The position numbers and the translations under genes are program-made. From Mangifera indica (taxonomy: Eukaryota; Streptophyta; Magnoliopsida; Sapindales; Anacardiaceae), in assembly GCF_011075055.1 (NCBI RefSeq), contig NC_058154.1, positions 7,819,620 to 7,883,619 of the forward strand: a DNA stretch of 64,000 nt. Direction: 5' to 3'. Positions 1 through 12,900 of this stretch are shown here, piece after piece. The notes beneath the pieces were generated by a model. That model made no database searches. It was not told the DNA's origin and worked only from the letters and a program-made list of their open reading frames with translations. Every line of letters begins with the position of its first letter. Position 1 is the stretch's first letter.

Positions 1-1276
1 TAGACCAAATCTACGCTATCCTCATCTGGGCACTGATACCAATGGATGGCCACAGTTTAGATCCAAGTATATGACAGTGGATGAAATTGAGGGTATTCTT
101 AGAATGCAGCTGGCTGCAACCTACAGTAATGATCCATATGTTGACGATTTTTACTTCCAGGCTTGTCTTGCCAAAAAATCTGCTGGGGCGAAGCTGAGAC
201 ATCATTTCTGCCCTACCCATTTAAGGGATCTGCCTCCTCGAGCACGGGCAAATAATGAGCCACATGCTTTTCTTCAGGTTGATGCCCTTGGGAGAGTTCC
301 TTTCTCTTCAATTCGTAGGCCTCGCCCTCTGCTTGAAGTCGATTCTCTGAATTCATCTGGTGCTGGAAATGGTGAGCAGAAAGTATCTGAGAAGCCCCTA
401 GAAGAGGAACCTATGCTTGCAGCTCGGGTGACAATTGAAGATGGTATTTCCCTCCTACTTGATGTAGATGATATAGATCGTTTCCTACAGTTTAATCAGG
501 CCCCAGATGGTGGAGCCCAGTTAAGACAGAGAAGGCAGGCCTTGCTGGAAGGGTTGGCAGCGTCCCTTCAATTGCTTGACCAATTCTGCAATAATGGTCA
601 CACAGTTGGGATTGCCCCCAAGGATGATCTTGTGTTCTTGAGATTAGTCTCTCTTCCCAAAGGCCGAAAACTCCTGGCAAGGTACCTTCAGCTTCTCTTT
701 CCAGGTAGTGAGCTCATGAGAATAGTTTGCATGGCCATTTTTCGCCACTTAAGGTTTCTGTTCGGAGTACTGCCAACTGACTCAGGTGCAGCAGATACTA
801 CAAATAATCTTGTGAGGGTTGTTATGTCATGTGTTCATGGAATGGATCTTCCTGCACTTAGTGCCTGCCTTCGAGCATTGGTTTGTTCATCAGAGCAGCC
901 CCCACTTCGTTCTCTTGGAAGCCCTGCTGGAGATGGGGCTTCCCACATACTGAGTTCAGTTCTTGAGAGGGCGGCTAAACTTTTAAAAAATCCGCCCTCT
1001 GCTGGCAACTATGATATGAACACTCTGTCAGAGTGGCAGGTCTCATTCAATGACTTCTTTGACCTCCTTTGGAAGTGTTCTGTAAATAAATTTGAAAGCG
1101 TCATGCAGTCATTTCGTCTACAAGTCTCACCGGATAGAGTAATTGATGCTGAGGAAGTTGTAAAAGCTATCAAGAGGGAAGTGCCATTCAACCTTTTGGA
1201 GGCAAGTGGTCCTCACACTACCGATCACCAGAAACAGCTGTTATATGAGTTTTCACAGCGGTCCTTGAAACTTTGA
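1..1276 (+). CDS. PAT1: PAT1 homologue (mRNA decapping activator), 3' part
   Basis: The frame is open from base 2 to the TGA at 1274-1276 and gives 424 residues without an intron; the N-terminal part lies before the window. I recognise the conserved plant PAT1 segments: MTVDEIEGILRMQLAAT near residue 24, the Cys/His-containing stretch KLRHHFCPTHLRDLPPRAR near 64, EEEPMLAARVTIEDG near 134, and LLLDVDDIDRFLQFN near 151, followed by the helical C-terminal domain. PAT1 proteins bind deadenylated mRNA and the LSM1-7 ring in P-bodies and promote decapping. Arabidopsis PAT1 is also a MAP kinase 4 substrate watched by an NLR immune receptor; whether this copy shares that is unknown. The family is usually near 800 residues, so about half is seen. 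No damage is visible. Confidence 0.93.
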   Translation, partial: RPNLRYPHLGTDTNGWPQFRSKYMTVDEIEGILRMQLAATYSNDPYVDDFYFQACLAKKSAGAKLRHHFCPTHLRDLPPRARANNEPHAFLQVDALGRVPFSSIRRPRPLLEVDSLNSSGAGNGEQKVSEKPLEEEPMLAARVTIEDGISLLLDVDDIDRFLQFNQAPDGGAQLRQRRQALLEGLAASLQLLDQFCNNGHTVGIAPKDDLVFLRLVSLPKGRKLLARYLQLLFPGSELMRIVCMAIFRHLRFLFGVLPTDSGAADTTNNLVRVVMSCVHGMDLPALSACLRALVCSSEQPPLRSLGSPAGDGASHILSSVLERAAKLLKNPPSAGNYDMNTLSEWQVSFNDFFDLLWKCSVNKFESVMQSFRLQVSPDRVIDAEEVVKAIKREVPFNLLEASGPHTTDHQKQLLYEFSQRSLKL

Positions 1277-1950
1277 AGTAGTTATATTTTAGCAGTTATG
1301 AAGCGGGCAGTGGTTGTCACACAAACTCCTGGTGGATGCTGGGTTAGTTTGAAACATTAATGTTTATGCTATACAACTGAAGGAATTTTGAAAAAGAAAG
1401 GGAGTTTACAGATGCTTTGAAAAACAGTAGTTGGGTATGAGCTCTCTCTCATACTCTACATATGGTGAACAAATGATCCAGAGATCAAAGTTGAAGCTCC
1501 ATGGACATGCGCTGTAAGATCAGTTTGCTTCTAGCACTTCTAGATTTAAGTCTTACATTTTATTTGTTTTTACTTGAGTTCTACGTTACTGCTTTGGCAA
1601 AAATAAGCAGATCCTTTGTATCATGTTGAAGCTCTGCTGGGATTTATTTCCCTTTTTGGGTCAGTCGTTCGCTTTTTCCACTTTGGGATGTTACTTTGAT
1701 ACTTTGTTGTGGATTTCTTGATACAGAGATGTAGTGGTTAGCTTGTACAGGATTCAGTGCAGAAGACCTTCCCACCTTTCCTGTTATATTATTTTTCAAG
1801 GAAATGGGTTAAGGATATACCATGTTTTGTCTCTGTATTTTGAAGTCAGTTTTGTGACCTTCTCAGCGGTTATGGTATAAAGCCATCCATATGCTGATTG
1901 TAGTGTTTTCAAACAGATTATGAAGTTGCAATTTGAAGTATTATAGCATT
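1277..1950 (+). other. Probable 3' UTR of the PAT1 homologue
   Basis: Non-coding sequence directly after the PAT1 stop. It is less AT-rich than what follows and is T-rich in places, as plant 3' UTRs are. The end is a guess: composition changes to long A/T runs after about 1950. No polyadenylation site was identified with certainty. Confidence 0.45.
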
Positions 1951-2001
1951 TTTACTAAATGAAATATTTTTCTGGTTTTATAATTTTCCATTTGTGTGTT
2001 G

Positions 2002-2368
2002 CATTGTAGAACTCTAATTGTGTATCGTATTGTGTATCAAAAATCTAATTTTTTATATTTTGTATTGAGTATAGTATCATGTCATACAACTTTTAAAAAA
2101 TAAAATAATAAAAAATTATAATTGATATCTCATCATTTTGAAAAACATCATGAACACTTTTGAAAAATTAAAAATATATATATATATATATGTATATTAT
2201 ATCATCATTTACTCTAAAAAAACATATTAATTTGTATTGATAAAATGTATCGTATCATAGGATATGTATAGTATTATACGATATATTTTTTGTATCATAT
2301 TAATTCGTTACATCTTATGATATGTAGAATTTTTTTTATATTATGTATTATAGGATACTGATAACTAT
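2002..2368 (-). repeat. MITE-like element, family M2, copy 1
   Basis: An AT-rich block that aligns with the reverse complement of 33672-34038. Both share an outer CATTGTAG/CATAGTAATTG end, a following GTGTATCAAAAATCTAATTT stretch (slightly different in the other copy) and a GATAACTAT end. An internal (AT)n run lies at about 2174-2191. No coding capacity. Boundaries are from comparing the two copies by eye; no target-site duplication was found. Confidence 0.5.
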
Positions 2369-3853
2369 ATATTGAATAACGGTTTATGGATTTGCTTAAG
2401 GACATGCATATAAATATTTTATTTATTAACTATTTTTGCTGGAGAATATGATCGTAACAATTTGACAGTTGAGTTTGATATAAGTTTGTTTGTCTATTCG
2501 ATCATATTGTTTATTTGATTAGTTATATTATTTAGCTTTTTGATAACACTTTTTTCAGTTTTTTAGTGGGATTTTGTATCAATTTGAACAAGTTTAAATT
2601 AGATATTATTAATTTAATCTAAGTTTGAGTCAATCCTATGTTTGATTTGTATCGAGTCCACTCGTATTTAAAGGATCATCCATTTATGCCATTCACTTGT
2701 TTCAGAATTAGGGGTAGTCGACGGTATGGATGAATCCTGTGCTTCATTTAAAAGTATAAAAAAGAAGCAAGCTGCACTTAAAAAAGTGAAGTACACTACA
2801 AGTGAGTGAACAACCCAGAATAATTAAAATGTAAAATTTGTATGGATAGATTATTTTCTTGGCACACCATTTCAAGAAACAGCCTTGGAAATTCGTACAG
2901 ACGGGGTAGGAGTGCAGTGGGATTTGGAGTGAGTTTTATTTATATATAACAAAGTTATGTTTGTATATTTTTTATATATAATTTTAAATTATAGATAAAA
3001 TAATATTTAATTACATTATTTTTATAGGTATTCAGAAGATTTTGGATTATTCAAAAAAAGTGATCTAGTCATGTAGTTGAAACCTCTGATAACTACAATG
3101 AGACAGATTATTCTTGGAAACAAAGACGAGACTAATATTGCTAAATTCCATATCAAGGAACTCTAAGAAAGAACTAATGCCAGGTAAAGAAATCCAAGAA
3201 TAAAACATGAAAGAAAGAAAAACGTTGTTCCACCCAAGTATTTACCCAAGTTAAAATTTTACCCAAGTTTTTTTTCTTCCTATGATCCTTCTATCTAAAG
3301 ATGGAAAGGAGCACAAAGTAATGAATGATTGTAGTAGCTTTTCACCCGGCCATGGTAGTATAAATAAGATGTACAAATCAATCAACATTGTTGATATGAA
3401 AATTTGCAACTATTTAAAAATGTAATTATTGAAAATATTACGTTGTAATTTGAATGAAATGACGGGTGTTCGCATCATTAGTAAAAATAATAAAATAATA
3501 ATAGAAGTTTTCTTAGAGTGATTTGATTGATTGAGTAAATTCTAACAATATTTTCTCTTTTGTATAATATGTTTATCGGAAACAATTATAAAAAGTGATT
3601 TTGATAAATTATTTAGAGTTATTTAAAAAGAATTCCGAAAACATTTTTTGTTTTTGCTTAGAAAGATGAGAATGAGATAATAAGAGAACTTAAAGTGAAA
3701 GCCTATTGAACCAAAACATCCTCACTATACTTTCTTCTTGGTTTATATTGTCATATGTAAGGGAATGTGGTGTTTGTAGGTTTTACTAAGTTAACAATTT
3801 CATTCTATTTGTGTACCATCGAGATAATTACATGTTGAATGAGGACATATATA
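2369..3853. other. Intergenic sequence, nothing recognised
   Basis: AT-rich sequence with a few less AT-rich patches near 2700-2960 and 3050-3360. I see no open frame of note, no repeat ends and no RNA gene. Confidence 0.5.
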
Positions 3854-3861
3854 ACACCACC

Positions 3862-3886
3862 CAAGGATTGAAAAACCGGATCAGAC
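3862..3886 (+). repeat. hAT left terminal inverted repeat (TSD ACACCACC at 3854-3861)
   Basis: Pairs imperfectly with 8460-8484: CAAGG is exact, followed by an A/T-rich spacer and then CGGATC shared by both ends. Confidence 0.85.
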
Positions 3887-5368
3887 TAATCGGTTGAACT
3901 AGTCGAATCGTGAACTGACACTGTAGACGAGTACTATAGAAGACATAACCGTTTTAGGCTAAGAATTGGGTTGGACCGCGGTCGAACCATGGTCCAACCC
4001 GGTTTAGGCTATTTTCGATTCAAGGTTTTGCATATAAAATAAAAGTTTTATTCCTTTCTACTTTCTTCTTCCTTGTTGTGCACGCAGAAGAGCAGTTCCT
4101 ACAGTCGACGACATCTTCCAACTTCGCAAATTCAAAGCTCTGTTGATTCAACTCTTGTCGACCGACAACGACAACGTTGAGGGGTGTTGGATTCAATCAC
4201 AGGCTCACAAGACAAGAGTATCTAGGGCTATATTTGCAACCTTTCACAACAACTTCTTAAGTTCCAGTGACGGCTAACGATGACGAGTTCCCGTTGCTGC
4301 TGTGACCGACGATTATACATCAACAACAACAACAAACTGGTCTTTTGTAAGGCACTGTGAGCTGTTTGTTTAAATTTTGAAATTTGTTTGAAGTTCAAAC
4401 TATATATATATACTGATTACTATTTGATGACTTAGCCAACAACACTGTTTATAATATTAAGCCTGCCCAAAAAATTTTATTACATAATTTACTTAAAATT
4501 TCTATTTCAAATGATAGATAAATGCTTTAGAAATAAATCTTAAGCAACACTATTTAAGTCTTAAATTACTATTTGATGACTTAGCTAGCAAAACTGTTTA
4601 TAATTATGTAAGCACAATTTTATAAACTATATATAAACTTTATATACTGTTTGAAGTTCAAACAATATTTAAAGTAAGCCTGTTTGTGCTTTGTGAACAG
4701 TTTGTTGAAATTAAAAGGTTAGTTTTATATACTATCTATTTCAACTCTGAAGCATATTGTACAGTGTTTTTTAAAGTTTTTTCTTCTGATAATGTGGTCA
4801 AATAGTGTACAATAAATCAACATTGTGATATTTTAAATTTTAATTGAACAGGTTTTAGCTTTTGATGCTTGTCAATTTGTGTTACGGCTTTGGTGTTTGT
4901 TAATTTGTGTTATGATTTTTGGTGTTTAATAATAGGTCAATTTGTTATTGTTAATTCGTAATTAACTTATTGTTTTTGTCAATTCAATATGTTATTGTTC
5001 ATTTTTAATTGATTTATTGTTAATTTGTAATTTTATTATGTATCTGTACTGGATGTTTGAACTGAATGTATTTCATTCATAATGTGATTAGTTTCCAAGA
5101 ATTTGAAAGTGGACTATCAAACTTCTGTGATACCCTATTTATATATAATAAATCAATGTATAACAATTTTATTCTTTCAAGCCAACTTAATGATCGAATT
5201 ATGAATATTATTGTTTATAACGAATGTATGGTTGTTATGAATGTTAAAATTATAAAAGTTTTTTATTTTTAAAGCTTAGTTTATATTTAATGAATATATA
5301 TATATATATTAATTGGTATTATGATTTTATTGTTATTTTTATATGCAACAAATAGGTAAAGTGGAAGT

Positions 5369-8034
5369 ATGTCATCATCTGGATCTGAGGTTTCTTCGAC
5401 ACTATGTTGAGTGAAAGGTGATATTGTTTGGGCACATGTTTCTGAGAGTGTAGATGAGAATGGAAGAAAGATGTTGAATTGTTTATATTGTGATAAAAGA
5501 GGTGGTATATATAGAATAAAACAACATTTGGTTGGGAAAAAAAGAGATATTGGTCAATGCACTAAAGTTTCTCATGATGTTAGATATCAAATGGTGAATG
5601 CATTAGATGAGATTACAACGAAAAATAAAGAAAGACGAGAATTTCGTAAGCATACAACTCCTTTTGGTGCTAGTGCTACTATACCTTCATTTGAGGGTGA
5701 TATTATAGTTGAAGAATTTGAAGGGTTGTCTCCTCTTATGAACATGTTTGAAGGCAATACTGGTACTGGATATTCTAGAAAACAAATTAGACTTACAAAT
5801 GACTCAAAAAGAAAAAGACCGATTGAGGTTGGTGATTTTTTTGCTCTAAGGACTACTAGTGGGGCTCAACCTTCAATAAGAAGTGTTTTGGCTAGAAAAG
5901 AAGCCAAATAAAGAGCTAACATGGCTATTGTAAGGTTCTTATATGATGCTTGCATCCCTCTTAATGCATTAAATTCTATTTATTTCCAACCTATGTTAGA
6001 TGTCATAACTGCAATTGGGTCTGGATATAAGCAACCGATATATTATGAAATATAAGTGAATTTGTTGAACGATTCAAAGAAGAAAGTGCAATTACTTATT
6101 GATAGTTCCAGAAAAAATTGGGAATATGTTGGTTGTACACTAATGGCTAATGGTTGGACAAACATTTCTAGTAGGTCGTTGATAAATTTTCTAATATATT
6201 GTTCAAAAAGGATTTGTTTTATCAAATTAATTGATGGATCTGATGTTGTAAAGAGGGCGGACACATTATTTCGGTTATTTGAGGAAATAGTATTATGGGT
6301 TGGGCCTAAGAGCATTGTCTATTTTGTGACTGATAATGAAGCTAATTATAAAACAGCTTGAGGATTATTGTGTGAAAAATATAAAAATATTACTTAGTCA
6401 CTTTGTACAACACATTGTATTAATTTGATTTTGAAAGATATTGGTGAAATGGATCACATTATCAGAATTTCCAAATTTGTATTTCTTGTGATAAAGTTTA
6501 TTTATAATCATACATTATTGATAACTTGGTTGAGGAAAAGAGGATGGAGAGAAATTATACTTCCTGGTGCAACCCAGTTTGCTACGACTTTCATCGTATT
6601 ACAAAGCCTTTTTGTGCATAAGCATGATTTACAAGCGATGGTTACTGATAGATTTTTTGTTGATTCCGGATATGCAAAGAGTAATCAAAGCAAAAAGGTT
6701 GTGACTATAATTCTGAATAATGATTTTTGGAATGAAATGGGTATAATTGTAAAAGTTGTGGGTCCTTTGATGCGTTTGCTTCGTATTGTAGACTTAGATG
6801 AGAGACTTTTATTAAGATATGTCTATGATGGAATGTATAGAGCTAGGTCGAGGATAAAGAAGTTGTTCAAGAATAAAAAGAAATTGTATAAACCTTATAC
6901 TCAAATAATCAAGTTGAGGTGGGATAGGATATTATGTCGAGGTATTCATGCAGCTGCATATTACTTGAATCCTGCCTTTCAGCATGATCACGAATCTTTC
7001 TGCACAAAACCAGAGGTATTGTAGGGTTTCCTAGATGTTGTTGACAGTAAACATGTATGTTTAATGTTAGTAAGACAAAGTTAGTGGAAGAGAGTCGAAT
7101 GTTTCGCGATTATGAGGGGAGTTTCTCACGTCAGCTTGCTATTGAAATATAAAAAACCACGTGACCTGGTATGAATTTAATTTATACGTTTTTTATGTGT
7201 CAATTCCTTTTCTAATTTATAAAATTTTATTACCTAATTATTTAAATGTTATTTTGTATCAGATGAATGGTAGAGAACATACGGATACAGTACTCCTAAT
7301 ATACAGAAGCTTGCAATTAAAATTCTTAGTCAAACTTTAACATCTTCAGGCTGTGAGCATAATTGGAGTGTTTTTGAATGCATACATACTAAGAGGAGAA
7401 GTATATTAGAGTATCAACGTGTAAATGATCTTTTTTTTATTAATTATAAATTACGATTGCAAAATAGGTAACACAAATTGTTATTTATGTATCATTATAT
7501 TTTTAAATATTTTTATTACGAGTATTTTATCACGTTGATTGATTATTTACAATATGATTTTACCTTGCTTAATAGCTATTGGTATATTGCTCTTTAATGT
7601 TTTAATTCTTTACTTCTTCTCATTTTGACTATTTAGGTTATGTTACAAGAAATCAAATTTTGATCCAATTGATTATGAAATTATTGATAAAACCAACTTC
7701 TGGATAGTGGACGAGGAAGAGGAGTTTAGTGAACTTAATGCAAATGAACTAGATCAAATGCTTTATGGAGAGGGATCTACTCCCATCGATAATGATGCAA
7801 CAATTTATGATTTTTCCCATAATTTTTTAGGTAAAAACTTTTTTTTGGCACTTATACAAATATTTACATACTTGCATAAATGATTGATTTTTAGGGTGAA
7901 AGAAAATAAAAAATTCAACTATAAATTTTGTAGATAATGCTATTGAAGAAGATGTTGTAGAAGTTAAACAAATTATGGAGGGTACAATAGGAGTGATGAG
8001 AGGATCTTTTACCATTACTGATGATGAAGAATGA
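5369..8034 (+). pseudogene. hAT transposase pseudogene (BED finger + DUF659 + dimerisation domain)
   Basis: The frame starts at ATG 5369 (MSSSGSE...) and carries a TGA at 5408-5410, before the BED-type zinc finger (CLYC, then His and Cys, about 5440-5570). The same frame continues with stops at 5909, about 6053 and 6359. It keeps the DUF659-type motifs CTLMANGWTN, FLIYCSKR and VTDNEANYK (6130-6360), then helical transposase core sequence to a TAG at 7022. A frameshift lies near 7060. After a likely intron (about 7176-7260) comes the dimerisation domain, SGCEHNWSVFECIHTKRR, with a Trp of the family's WW pair changed to TAG at 7271. Acidic C-terminal exons end with TGA at 8032-8034. Most lesions are single-base stops. 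Confidence 0.88.
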
Positions 8035-8459
8035 TCAATTACTCATTTATTAAACTTTATGTTAGACGAATTATATTTTTTATATGTTTTGTTAAATATT
8101 GAATTAAATATTATTTGCTCAATAATTTTTATGTTGGTTGGTCGGTGTTATATTTTATTTAATGCATATATTAGATTTGTATTTTGTTTAGGTGTTCAAT
8201 AATGCATATGTTTGTTGAATTGATTTTTTTAATATATATGTTTTGTTTTGATGCAAAATTAATGGTTATTACTTATTAAATTGATGTTTAATAATACATA
8301 TATTTTATTAATTATGAAAAGTATGCATAACATAAAATTTAATATGTAAAACACATGTAATTAAATATAATTTTTTAGGTTATTATATACAACTAGAATT
8401 CCGATCGAACCGGCCAGTCTAAACGGTCCGATCAAAACCAGTACCTAAAATGGTTTTTA

Positions 8460-8484
8460 CTCCGATCCGATTTTAAAAACCTTG
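8460..8484 (-). repeat. hAT right terminal inverted repeat (TSD ACACCACC at 8485-8492)
   Basis: Read on the minus strand it starts CAAGGTTTTTAAAATCGG, matching the left end. A second GC-rich patch just inside (8400-8445, with CCGATC and GGTCCG motifs) resembles the subterminal region at 3885-4010. Confidence 0.85.
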
Positions 8485-8492
8485 ACACCACC

Positions 8493-9481
8493 ACTTTTTC
8501 GGTTAAATGTGATGTGTTGTCTTGGTGACTGTTTTGTGATAATTTCAAAGTAACCTATTGGATTGTCACTAAGTTATCTGGAAAGTGAGAATTTCTTTTT
8601 CATCGAAAGCCTTTGTTAACCCTAGCAATTCTCCTTGTTTTATAACTTTTAGGTCTTTCAAACTTCAGCATTTTATTTTTTCCAATTCTTTTGAAAAATT
8701 CTTAAATAAAAACCACTCCCAAAGCTATGGTGGCCTTCTTTTATTAGTTCATAATCGTGTTACGGGGTCATACACGAGGGATTGTTTTCTGGGATCATTA
8801 ACACCTATCAACGGGAATGTACGCAAAAGCTATTTTTGGGGTAGACAAGTGCCAGATGAAGTCTTAGGTCCAGGTTTAGTTGGTACGGAGTTTGGAGGAC
8901 TGAAATCAAAATGCGAGAAAGTGGCTGCAGTGATGGAGAGGTGCAATATGGTACACAATCAAATGATGTCACCTTCCACATCTATTGAGATGGCCAGAAC
9001 TTTTGCGTCAAGATAAGGCCTTTATTTCAAAGTCTGATAATAGAAGGCAGTAGCACTGCATTCATTTCACACTTACAGGCGAACAAATGACAACAACAAA
9101 CAACTGAACATTTGTCACAAGCAAATTTCTTTTGCTCACCAATCAATGCTTGAAACATTTCAATTTCTGGGATGGGAGAAAAAAACCCCTTCCTATAAAG
9201 ACAATATATGTAGCAAACCTTCGTTAAGATGTGGCTACAACCTAATGCCAATATTGGCCAAAATGACTAATATTTGTCTTGAATAATACCTGTAGATATA
9301 TACAAATACTCAATGCCTCAAAGTGACCAAGGCTCACACTTGCAAACTTCTCAATCAAATAAAAATATAAAATCCTCAAAATAAATGACCTAAAAGGTCC
9401 CACTATAAACATTTTGGTAGAGAAAGATCACTCAAACCATACAAATTTGTATATACATATGGAGTAACAATAACATTGCCT
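8493..9481. other. Intergenic, one unexplained open stretch
   Basis: Between the hAT and Copia insertions. From 8585 to 9016 the plus strand is open for about 143 codons but has no ATG at its start, and its translation matches no family I know. It may be part of a former exon or chance. No promoter or repeat was recognised. Confidence 0.35.
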
Positions 9482-9486
9482 AAAAT

Positions 9487-9714
9487 TGTTGAGCTGTATT
9501 TTGTTATATTAGGAAGACTATCAAACCATATTAGGATAAAATATATGTTGAACTGTATTTTGTTATATTAGGAAGACTATCAAACCATATTATGATAGAA
9601 TATGTATTTTAGGGATTTGATTTAACTTGTTTCCTTTTATACCTTCTTTGTAATTGTATATATTTTAACAGTTTGCTCTCTATCGAAATAAGAAAACAAT
9701 ATTTTAAATTCACA
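9487..9714 (+). repeat. Copia 5' LTR with 59-bp internal tandem duplication
   Basis: Units 9487-9545 and 9546-9604 are almost identical and both begin TGTTGA. The remainder matches the 3' LTR up to the terminal CACA. The 3' LTR also holds part of the first unit, so the duplication was present in the parent element. Confidence 0.88.
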
Positions 9715-9726
9715 TGGTATCAGAGC
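9715..9726 (+). other. Primer-binding site (initiator tRNA-Met)
   Basis: TGGTATCAGAGC directly after the 5' LTR: the 12-base complement of the plant initiator tRNA-Met 3' end, used for minus-strand priming. Confidence 0.93.
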
Positions 9727-9980
9727 CTAGATTAGGCATTTACAATTTTTCCAACGTTTTTAACTCAATTTCTAGAGAATCTAAGTCCTTTCTTCGTTAT
9801 TTCTCTAATCACTGTGCATCTATCATTTTCTGATGATCATGTTTATACTAGTGTGACCAGAGTTATCTCACCGACCAATTTGTCAAAGGAGCATCGCCGT
9901 TCATGGAGCCACGCACCTACATGCGTCGCTTATTTTCTCAGTATCTTTTATAGTCGATCTCCTATTTTGACGATTGTGAG

Positions 9981-12900
9981 ATGAATTTGAACTCAGACAA
10001 TGTCAAGGAGTTGATCTGTGGTAAGCTTGCTATCATCGGTTGTCAGAATCTACTGCATGTGCCTACCATTTTCTCCTTGGAACGTCATCTTCGATCAACT
10101 GTTCCGGTGCACGTGGGACTACACTACCACCATCAATCGATTCAGTAGAAGTTGGTGATCATTTTTGTTGAAGACCTACCTTCACTGGTTGCTGAACGCA
10201 TCGTTGGTGACATCACTGAAAACTCCTCCATTATTCACGCATCTAGAAGCTGTTTTTCACTATTTAACAGCCTTCTGATCAATTTTGTTAGCCCTGGTTG
10301 CTTCAAATCTTCACTTTTCTCCATAAAGCTTCTTTCGATCTCTGATTTGTGATTCAACATATCCATTGAAAGCTTTAAACCAGGTTTAATCTTTCCTTTT
10401 AATTCTCTTCCAATAATTACTATAGAAAAATTAATAGGGAACAATAATTATACCTCATGGGTTGCACCATTGAATTATGGTGCATAGGACAGGGTCTTGA
10501 AGACCATCTCACTAAGAGAGATGAGGATATTATATCTGATAAAACTATATGGACTAGGACTGATGTTTTGTTATGTAACATGCTATGAAATACCATTGAT
10601 TCTCAACTTCATTCTATCTTTAAAACATATAGGACGTGTAATGACATATGGACTCAAGTCAAACTCCTATACATCAATGATATTCAATAATTATACTCTG
10701 TTGTATCGACTTTGGTTACTTTAAAACAATAAGGCATAAGCATGTCTGACTTTTTGGATCGGATGACATCTTTGAAGACTAAATTCAAGTTATTGTTACC
10801 TCCTAGTAAAATTGCAGCTGAAGACTTAGCCTAACGAGACAAATTCTTTATGGTTCTCATATTGACTGTCATTAGTCCTGATCTTATTCATGTTCGAGAT
10901 CAAATTCTTGCTAGTGCTGTTGTCCTCACTCTTGATGAAGTCTTTATCGTCTACTTCGTGTGTCTTTCCTAAGAGTTATGACTGGATCTTTTGGTACCTC
11001 TAATTTTGACTCATCTATCCTCGTCTCCCAGAATCAACAGCCAGACGAGCATGGTGGCTGAGAAAATCGATCAAAGTGCAATTATTGTAACAGATGGGGT
11101 CACATCAGAGATAAATGTTATAAGCTCCATGGTTGTCCTCTTCGAACTGCTAATATTGTTCAGGCCAGTACATCTGATTTTCTTATTGACTCCTATGGAG
11201 TGTAGTCTCCACCATCTTTAACACTCATAAGTGCTAATCTTGAAGACTATCCCGATATCAAACAACCAAACAATTTTCATCTTCTGTTGCTTCGATTGCT
11301 TATCCGAGTAATTCAACTGTGTGTCTTACTCACTCTTCCTCTTCCGAGCCATGGGTCTTTGATTTCGGTGTCTCTGATCACATTTCCGATAACCTTCGTC
11401 TATTTTCTCACTTTACTAAGTCTACTTCATTGTCTACTGTAATATTAGCTAATGGATCTATCATTATTGTAAAAGGGAGTAGATTGTGCTCATCCTCTCT
11501 CACTCTTGCCTTTGAAGTTTGTCTTTTCTCTCTAATTGTCCATTTAATCTTATTTTTGTTAGTAAACTTACTCATTCCTTAAATTGTACAATTACCTTTA
11601 CTAATGACTCTGTTCTTATATAGGACTGCAGTACGGGTCGGATGATTGGCGTAGGACGTGAGTCACTAGGCCTCTACCGACTAAGTCCACTTGATTCCGT
11701 AGCATGTGTCATCGCTGAGTCTCCAAAGCTCTTTCACAATTGTTTAGGACACCCTAGTTTATCAAAACTACAAAAGATGGTCTCTAGTTTGTCACATTTA
11801 TCATCCTTTAATTGTGAATCCTATTAGCTTGGAAAACATACTCGTATATCATTTCCAAGACGTGTCAATAATTGAGTTATATCGCTCTCTGAGTTAGTCC
11901 ATTTTGATGTATAGGATCCTAGTCGAGTCATATCTGTTTTGAGTTTTCAATATTTTGTTATATTTATTAATGATTATTCACGTTGCACATGGTTATTTTT
12001 AATGAAAAATAGATATAAATTATTCTCTATTTCTGAATCCTTTTATGCTGAAGTTGAAACATAATTCTCCACTACTATTCGTACATTACGCAGTGATAAT
12101 GTAAGTGAATACTTTTCCATTCTATTTACTAAATTTATGGCATCTAAGGGAATTTAACATCAATCCTTTTGTGCTCATACTCCGCAGTAAAATGGGATTA
12201 TCGAACGTAAAAATCTTATTGAAACTGCCTGTACCTTACTCATACATAGTCATGCACCTTTCCGTTTTAGGTAGATGTTGTTCTTATTGCTTGCTTCTTA
12301 ATTAATCGAATGCCTTTTTCAGTTTTGTAGGATCAGATACCTCACTCTATCTTATATCCTAATCAGTTATTGTTTCCTCTTCAACCTCGTGTCTTCGGAT
12401 GTACATGTTTTGCTCATGATTTATCTCTTGGTCGAGACAAATTGTCTACTCGTTCTGTTAAATATGTCTTCCTTGGATATTCGCGTTTTTAGAAGGGTTA
12501 TCGATGTTATTCTTCTGACACACATCGCTACTACTTTTCTATAGATGTTACATTTTTTTAGTCTTCTTCTTAATTAGACAAGTCTCTTATCACAGAAGTT
12601 CTTCTTGTTCCTTACATTGTTCCTTTACTAGATTTATACTCTAAGCGTAACCGTTGTCCTACTAGTGCAGCTCTTACACCTACTAGTCCTTCTACAGGTG
12701 ATGACCTTGCTTATACTTTAGGTGAGTCAGTCTCCTCAAACCCGGTACACCTCTTTTCTGCTTCAGAATCCTCTGTCACTGCAGTCTTACCTCCTGATGA
12801 TCAATTTCCCATTGTCATTCGCAAAGGTATGCGTTCAACTCATAATCTTCATCTCATCTATAATTTTCTTAGTTATCATTGTTTATCTTCACCATACTAT

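Larger units (their letters stand above)
3862..8484 (+). mobile_element. hAT-superfamily DNA transposon, full length but inactive
   Basis: Both ends are defined. The element begins CAAGGATTGAAAAACCGG at 3862 and ends with the inverted counterpart ...TTTTAAAAACCTTG at 8484. It is flanked by a perfect 8-bp duplication ACACCACC (3854-3861 and 8485-8492), the length made by hAT transposases. Inside are a plant hAT transposase frame (BED zinc finger, DUF659-like segment, C-terminal dimerisation domain) with stop codons, and a 5' leader of about 1.5 kb. A ~38-bp segment of the leader is repeated at about 4418 and 4566. The intact duplication shows that neither end has moved since insertion. The element can no longer make its own transposase. 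Confidence 0.93.

Noticed and set aside
8585..9016. 143-codon open stretch (+) as a gene
   Set aside because: It begins without an ATG, has no promoter or splice context and no recognisable domain; left as an unexplained open region.
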